From Aegilops tauschii subsp. strangulata (Eukaryota; Streptophyta; Magnoliopsida; Poales; Poaceae): 64,000 bases of DNA. Every line of letters starts with the position of its first letter. Position 1 is the first letter of the stretch. Location: positions 353,281,267 to 353,345,266 of the forward strand of contig NC_053040.3 of the NCBI RefSeq assembly GCF_002575655.3, written 5' to 3'. The notes under the pieces are model-generated. The model was given only the letters and a program-made list of their open reading frames with translations. It made no database searches and had not been told where the DNA came from. A program made the translations under genes and the position numbers. This document shows, in pieces, positions 58,128 to 64,000 of this stretch.

Positions 58128-59859
58128 TGAAGGAAATATGCCCTAGAGGCAATAATAAAGTTGTTATTTTATATTTCCTTATATCATGATAAAAGTTTAT
58201 TATTCATGCTAGAATTGTATTGACTAGAAACTTGATACATGTGTGGATACATAGACAAAACACTGTGGCCCTAGTAAGCCTCTACTAGACTAGCTCGTTA
58301 ATCAAAGATGGTTAAGTTTCCTAACCATATACATGTGTTGTCATTTGATGAACGGGATCACATCATTAGGAGAATGATGTGATGGACAAGACCCATCCGT
58401 TAGCTTAGCATAATGATCATTAAGTTTTATTGCTATTGCTTTCTTCATGACTTATACATATTCCTTTGACTATGAGATTATACAACTCCAAGATACCGGA
58501 GGAATACCTTGTGTGCTATCCAAGGTCACAACGTAACTGGGTGATTATAAAGATGCTCTACAGGTATCTCCAAAGGTGTTTGTTGGGTTGGCATAGATCG
58601 AGATTAGGATTTGTCACTCCGAGTATCGGAGAGGTATCTCTGGGCCCTCTCGGTAATGCAAATCATGATAAAGCCTTGCAAGCAATGTGACTAATGAGTT
58701 AGTTACGAGATGATGCATTACAGAACGAGTAAAGAGACTTGATGGTAACGAGATCGAACTAGGTATGATGATACCGACGATCGAATCTCGGGCAAGTAAC
58801 ATACCGATGACAAAGGGAATGACGTATGGTCATGCGGTTTGACCGATAATGATCTTTGTAGAATATGTGGGAACCAATATGAGCATCCAAGTTCCACTGT
58901 TGGTTATTGACTGAAGATGTGTCTCGGTCATGCCTACATAGTTCTCGAACCCGTAGGGTCCGCACGCTTAACGTTCGATGACGATTTGTATTATGAGTTA
59001 TGTGTCTTGGTGACCGAAGTTTGTTCGGAGTCCTGGATGAGATCACAGACATGATGAGGAGTCTTGAAATGGTCGAGAGGTAAAGATTCATATATTGTAA
59101 GGTAGTATTCGGACATCGGAATGGTTTCGAGTGGTTCAGGTATTTTACGGAGTACCGAGGGGTTACCGGAACCCCCCCGGGGGAAATATTGGGCCTTAGT
59201 GGAGAGAGAGGAGGGCCGCAAGGGGAGCCCGCGCGCCCCCATGGCAGTCCAAATTGGACTATGGGAGGGGGCGACGCCCCCATTCCCTCCCCCTCTCCCT
59301 CTCCTTCCTTTTCCCTCCGGTGGAGAAAGGAAAGGGGGAGGCGAATCCTACTAGGAGTGGAGTCCTAGTAGGACTCCCCCCCATGGCGCGCCCCTCTTGG
59401 CCGCCGGCCTCCTCCCCCCCTCTTTTTTATACGGGGGCGGGGGGCACCCCAAAGGCATATCAATTGTTCTCTTAGCCGTGTGTGGTGCCCCCTCCACAGT
59501 TTACTCCTCCGGTCATAGCATCGTAGTGCTTAGGCGAAGCCCTGCACGATCACATCACCATCACCGTCACCACGCCGTCGTGCTGACGGAACTCTCTCTT
59601 GACCCTCTGCTGGATCAAGAGTTCGAGGGACGTCATCGAGCTGAACGTGTGCTGAACACGGAGGTGCCATACGTTCGGTACTACAATCGGTTGGATCGTG
59701 AAGACGTTCGACTAAATCAACCGCGTTATACTAACGCTTCCGCTTTCGGTCTATGAGGGTACGTGGACACACTCTCCCCCTCTCATTGCTATGTATCTCC
59801 TAGATAGATCTTGCGTGATCGTAGGAAATTTTTTGAAATTGCATGCTACGTTTCCAACA
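58128..59859 (+). repeat. 3' LTR of Angela-type element
   Basis: 1732 bp, preceded by the polypurine stretch AAGTGGGAGAC (58117-58127). It ends TTTCCAACA at 59859, followed by GGGCC. The palindrome is at 59359-59377. Confidence 0.93.
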
Positions 59860-59998
59860 GGGCCTTCAACAAGCTTGCTCCATGAACTGCCATCTTCATA
59901 TCTTCTTGGACCATATGGGACCTCTTCATCTTTAAGTCGCCAATGGCATGACCCGGCCCCTCCTGGACGGGTTATATCCAGTAGTTATATTCCCAACA
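59860..59998 (-). repeat. 5' LTR of Tat host, outer part
   Basis: 59860-59864 is the second GGGCC copy. 59865-59998 continues the Tat LTR, starting TGTTGGGAATATAAC on the minus strand at 59998. It pairs with 29314-29447. Confidence 0.9.
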
Positions 59999-61076
59999 GT
60001 TCTACTCATATAATCACCCAAGTGGTCAAGCATTTAAACATTACGTTTTAATTGTCTACTAACATAAGCATTGAAATTTTCTTGTTTAACAATAAAATTA
60101 TCAAACTCATCCAAGCATTGACTAGCAGACTTATTATGAGGAATATCACCTTCATAAAATCTATAAAGACAGTTTACCTCTACTACCTGTGTCGGGTTAT
60201 CAAGACCATGTATTTCTCCAATAGGTGGTAGATTCTTAACATATTCAGCTTTAATACCTTTTTCTTCCATAGATTTCTTTGCCTCTTGCATATCTTCAGG
60301 ACTGAGAAATATAATACCCCTTTCTTCGGAGTTGGCTTAGGAGTTGGTTCAGGAAGTGTCCAATCATTATCATTACTCAATATATTATTCAATAGCAATT
60401 CAGCTTGCTCAACAGTTCTTCCTTGAAAACACAACCAGCACAACTATCCAGGTGGTCTCTGGAAGCATCGGTTAGTCCATTATAAAAGATATCAAGTATT
60501 TCATTTTTTTTGAGAGGATTATCAGGCAAAGCATTAAGTAATTGGAGAAGCCTCCCCCAAGCTTGTGGGAGACTCTCTTCTTCAAATTGCACAAAGTTAA
60601 ATATTTCCCGTAAGGCATCTTGTTTCTTATGAGCAGAGAAATATTTTTCAGAAAAGTAGTAAATCATATCCTGGGGACTACGCACACAACCAGGAGCAAG
60701 AGAATTAAACCATAACTTAGCATCACCCTTTAATGAGAAAGGAAACAACTTAAGAATATAGTAATAGCGAATTTTTTCCTCATGAGCAAATAGGGTGGCT
60801 ATATCATTCAATTTAGTAAGATGTGCCACAACAGTTTCGGATTCATAACCATAGAAATGATCAGATTCAACCAAAGTAATTAACTCAGGATCGACAGAGA
60901 ATTCATAATCCTTATCAGTAACAAAGATAGGCGAAGTACCAAACATAGGGTCATATTCCATTCTAGCATTCAAAGACTTTTCCTTCAGCTTAGCTAACAG
61001 TTTCTTAAGGTCATCTCTATCATTGAAAGCAAGAAAGTCTCTAGCAATTTCCTCATCCATAACATAACCCTCATGT
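59999..61076 (-). pseudogene. Gag remnant of a third Athila-like element
   Basis: On the minus strand, 61076-60389 reads FLAFNDRDDLKKLLAKLKEK, ILKLFPFSLKGDAKLWFNSL and EILDIFYNGLTDASRDHLDS, the gag core of an Athila-lineage Gypsy element. It is related to, but clearly different from, the gag at 26735-27613. A frame change near 60300 leads to AEYVKNLPPIGEIHGLDNP and ends at the Tat LTR. The WIS-like LTR cuts its start at 61077 (flank CATGT, 61072-61076). This is the oldest layer visible on the right side. Confidence 0.8.
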
Positions 61077-62795
61077 TGTTGGGAATCGTAGCATAATTTT
61101 AAAATTTTCCTATGCTCACCAAGATGCATCTATGGAGTGTACTAGCAATGAGGGGAAGGGAGTGCATCTACATACCCTTGTAGATCGCGAGCGGAAGCGT
61201 TCCAATGAACGTGGATGACGGAGTCGTACTCGCCATGATCCAAATCACTGATGACCGAGTGCCGAACGGACGGCACCTCCGCGTTCAACACACGTACGGT
61301 GCAGCGACGTCTCCTCCTTCTTGATCCAGCAAGGGGGAAGGAGAGGTTGATGGAGATCCAACAACACAACGGCGTGGTGGTGGATGTAGCGGGTCTCCGG
61401 CAGGGCTTCGTCGAGCTTCTGCGAGAGAGAGAGAGAGGTGTTGCAGGGGAGGAGGGAGGCGCCCAAGGCTGTGTGTTGCTGCCCTCCCTCCCCCCCTTTA
61501 TATAGGCCCCCTTGGGAGGGGGGGCCGGCCAAAACCCATCTAGGGTTGGGGGGCGGCGGCCAAGGGGTGGAAAGGGGTGCCTTGCCCCCCAAGGCAAGGG
61601 GGAAGCTCCCCCCTAGGGTTCCCAACCCTAGGCGCATGGGGGGAGGCCCAAGGGTGGCGCCCCAGCCCACTAAGGGCTGGTTCCCTTCCACTTTCAGCCC
61701 ACGGGGCCCTCCGGGATAGGTGGCCCCACCCGGTGGACCCCCGGGACCCTTCCGGTGGTCCTGGTACAATACCAGTAACCCCCGAAACTTTCCCGGTGGC
61801 CGAAACTTGACTTCCTATATATAATTCTTCACCTCCGGACCATTCCGGAACCTCTCGTGACGTCCGGGATCTCATCCGGGACTCCGAACAACTTTCGGGT
61901 TTCCGCATACATATATCTCTACAACCCTAGCGTCACCGAACCTTAAGTGTGTAGACCCTACGGGTTCGGGAGACATGCAGACATGACCGAGACGCCTCTC
62001 CGGTCAATAACCAACAGCGGGATCTGGATACCCATGTTGGCTCCCACATGTTCCACGATGATCTCATCGGATGAACCACGGTGTCGAGGATTCAATCAAT
62101 CCGTATGCAATTCCCTTTGTCAATCGGTATGTTACTTGCCCGAGATTCGATTGTCGGTATCCCAATACCTTGTTCAATCTCGTTACCGGCAAGTCTCATT
62201 ACTCGTACCGCAAAGCATGATCCCGTGACTAACGCCTTAGTCACATTGAGATCATTATGATGATGCATTACCGAGTGGGCCCAGAGATACCTCTCCGTCA
62301 CACGGAGTGACAAATCCCAGTCTCGATCCGTGCCAACCCAACAGACACTTTCGGAGATACCCGTAGTGCACCTTTATAGTCACCCAGTTACGTTGTGACG
62401 TTTGGCACACCCAAAGCACTCCTACGGTATCCGGGAGTTGCACGATCTCATGGTCTAAAGAAAAGATACTTGACATTGGAAAAGCTCTAGCAAACGAAAC
62501 TACACGATCTTTTATGCTATGCTTAGGATTGGGTCTTGTCCATCACATCATTCTCCTAATGATGTGATCCCGTTATCAATGACATCCAATGTCCATAGTC
62601 AGGAAACCATGACTATCTGTTGATCAACGAGCTAGTCAACTAGAGGCTTACTAGGGACACGCTGTGGTCTATGTATTCACACATGTATTACGATTTCCGG
62701 AAAATACAATTATAGCATGAATAATAGACTATTATCATGAACAAAGAAATATAATAATAACCATTTATTATTGCCTCTAGGGCATATTTCCAACA
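61077..62795 (-). repeat. 3' LTR of WIS-like element
   Basis: 1719 bp, ending CCCAACA on the minus strand at 61077. It shares the Angela-clade LTR layout but is clearly diverged from the copies at 51331 and 58128. Confidence 0.92.
61497..61505 (-). promoter_or_regulatory. LTR TATA box, WIS-like element
   Basis: TATATAAAG on the minus strand within a C-rich stretch, about 420 bp before the LTR end, where the promoter of BARE-1-type LTRs lies. Confidence 0.7.
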
Positions 62796-62827
62796 GTCTC
62801 CCACTTGCACTAGAGTCAATAATCTAG

Positions 62828-64000
62828 TTACATAGTGATGAATCGAACACCCATTGCGTCCTGGTGTTGATCATGTTTTGCCCTAGGGAGAGGTTTAGTC
62901 AACGGATCTGCTACATTCAGGTCCGTATGTACTTTACAAATATCTATGTCTCCATTTTGAACACTTTCACGAATGGAGTTGAAGCGACGCTTGATATGCC
63001 TGGTCTTCCTGTGAAACCTGGGCTCCTTTGCAAGGGCAATAGCTCCAGTGTTGTCACAGAAGAGAGTCATCGGGCCCGACGCATTGGGAATCACCCCTAG
63101 GTCGGTAATGAACTCCTTCATCGAGACTGCTTCCTGTGCTGCCTCCGAGGCTGCCATGTATTCCGCTTCACATGTAGATCCCGCCACGACGCTTTGCTTG
63201 CAACTACACCAGCTTACTGCTCCTCCATTCAAAATATACATGTATCCGGTCTGTGACTTCGAGTCATCCAGATCTGTGTCGAAGCTAGCGTCAACGTAAC
63301 CCTTTACGACGAGCTCTTTGTCACCTCCATAAACGAGAAACATATCCTTAGTCCTCTTCAGGTACTTCGGGATATTCTTGACCGTTGTCCAGTGTTCCAT
63401 GCCGGGATTACTTTGGTATCTTCCTACCAAACTTACGGCAAGGTTTACATCAGGTCTGGTACACAGCATGGCATACATAATAGACCCTATGGCCGAGGCA
63501 TAGGGGATGACACTCATCTTTTCTATATCTTCTGCTGTGGTCGGGCATTGAGCCTTGCTCAATTGCACACCTTGCAATACAGGCAAGAACCCCTTCTTGG
63601 ACTGATCCATACTGAACTTCTTCAATATCTTGTCAAGGTATGTACTCTGTGAAAGACCAATGAGGCGTCTTGATCTATCTCTATAGATCTTGATGCCTAA
63701 TATATAAGCAGCTTATCCAAGGTCCTTCATTGAAAAACACTTATTCAAATAGGCCTTTATACTTTCCAAGAATTCTATATCATTTCCCATCAACAGTATG
63801 TCATCCAAATATAATATGAGAAATGGTACAGAGCTCCCACTCACTTTCTTGTAAACACAGGCTTCTCCATAAGTCTGTGTGAACCCAAACGCTTTGATCA
63901 TCTCATCAAAGCGAATGTTCCAACTCCGAGATGCTTGCACCAGCCCATAGATTGAGCGTTGGAGCTTGCATACTTTGTTAGCATTCTTAGGATCGACAAA
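62828..64000 (-). pseudogene. RT and RNase H of WIS-like element
   Basis: The minus-strand frame enters from the right edge with RT sequence (WNIRFDEMIKAFGFTQTYGE), then LILYLDDILLMGNDIE with the catalytic Y-x-D-D box intact and FSMKDLG, then an ochre codon at 63713-63715. The same frame continues through STYLDKILKKFSMDQ, SAIGSIMYAMLCTRPDVNL and the RNase H residues GYVDASFDTDLDDSKSQTGY, STCEAEYMAASEA and LFCDNTGAIALAKEP, to the stop near 62828. Apart from that stop this part looks functional; the rest of pol lies outside the window. Confidence 0.88.

Larger units (their letters stand above)
51117..59859 (+). mobile_element. Angela-type Copia element with aberrant left end
   Basis: A plus-strand Copia element flanked by GGGCC (51112-51116 and 59860-59864). 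The normal body is 5' LTR 51331-53061, PBS, gag, protease, integrase, RT, RNase H, polypurine tract and 3' LTR 58128-59859. An extra 214 bp (51117-51330), made of the first 25 bp of the LTR and the last ~190 bp of the internal region, lies outside the 5' LTR but inside the duplication. The gene order with integrase before RT marks Copia. Stops and frame changes occur in every domain. The LTRs differ by roughly 4-6% by eye. Confidence 0.92.
29244..59998 (-). mobile_element. Tat-type Gypsy element, nested host
   Basis: This minus-strand element spans about 30.8 kb including inserts and roughly 13.3 kb without them. Order: 5' LTR (59998 to 50709, split by Angela), PBS, leader and gag, protease, RT, two RNase H domains, integrase (split by the Tat-like guest), a repeat-rich spacer, an antisense gene, a polypurine tract and a 204-bp piece of the 3' LTR. 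The second RNase H and the antisense gene are Tat-clade traits. The LTR pieces differ at about 15 of 204 sites, near 3 million years. The 3' LTR is cut by the Athila host. The right edge lies in gag of a third element. Confidence 0.88.
61077..64000 (-). mobile_element. WIS/BARE-1-like Copia element, partial
   Basis: A minus-strand element with its 3' LTR at 61077-62795 and an interior running off the right edge. The LTR begins TGTTGGAAATATGCC on the minus strand, and the interior starts with the polypurine stretch GCAAGTGGGAGAC (62796-62808). The RT-RNase H frame has only one stop in 1.17 kb, much fresher than the Angela element at 51117. Its 5' LTR and second target duplication are outside the window. 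Confidence 0.9.

Noticed and set aside
1..64000. tRNA or rRNA genes
   Set aside because: No cloverleaf or rRNA core sequence was recognised; tRNA-like matches are only primer-binding sites.

Overview
The window is gene-poor nuclear DNA from a large-genome grass, almost certainly a Triticeae species (wheat, Aegilops or a close relative). It carries LTR ends of the Angela/WIS/BARE-1 Copia clade, Athila-, Tat- and Del-type Gypsy elements, and a CACTA terminus, packed as nests inside nests. No intact host gene was found. The only non-transposon coding remnant is a broken WRN-type 3'-5' exonuclease fragment at 1357-1972. Family names (Angela, WIS, Sabrina and so on) come from remembered LTR ends, not a database search.

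Layout. 1-1331 is a minus-strand Angela-type LTR. 1357-1972 is the exonuclease pseudogene. 2391-6279 is a CACTA fragment full of tandem repeats, with its terminus at 6279. 6327-29243 is a minus-strand Athila-type Gypsy element. It is split by a Sabrina-like gag-protease element (9091-17258, target duplication GAACG) and by a decayed Del/Tekay-like relic with a 4.2-kb LTR (18771-25165). 29244-59998 is a minus-strand Tat-type Gypsy element with gag, protease, RT, two RNase H domains and integrase, plus an antisense intron-containing gene at 30529-34013. It is split by a plus-strand Tat-like gag-protease element (35786-44601, target duplication GGCGT), which carries its own antisense gene at 40580-43588. 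It is also split by an Angela-type Copia element in its 5' LTR (51117-59859, target duplication GGGCC). 59999-61076 is gag from a third Athila-like element, into which the Tat element and a minus-strand WIS/BARE-1-like Copia element (61077 to the window end) were inserted.

Order of events. LTR differences counted by eye agree with the nesting: about 7% for the Tat host (204 bp), 5-7% for the Athila host, about 3% for the Sabrina-like guest and about 2% (10 of 470) for the Tat-like guest. At the usual grass rate of 1.3e-8 per site per year this spans roughly 3 to 0.8 million years.

Most notable observations. (1) The Angela element has an aberrant left end: a 25-bp LTR stub and about 190 bp of its own 3' internal region lie outside the full 5' LTR but inside the target duplication, which suggests template switching during reverse transcription. 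(2) The two Tat elements carry homologous antisense genes, each with a TATA box, GT-AG introns and the same three-part protein plan. (3) Each gag-protease-only Gypsy element sits inside a pol-bearing element of its own lineage.
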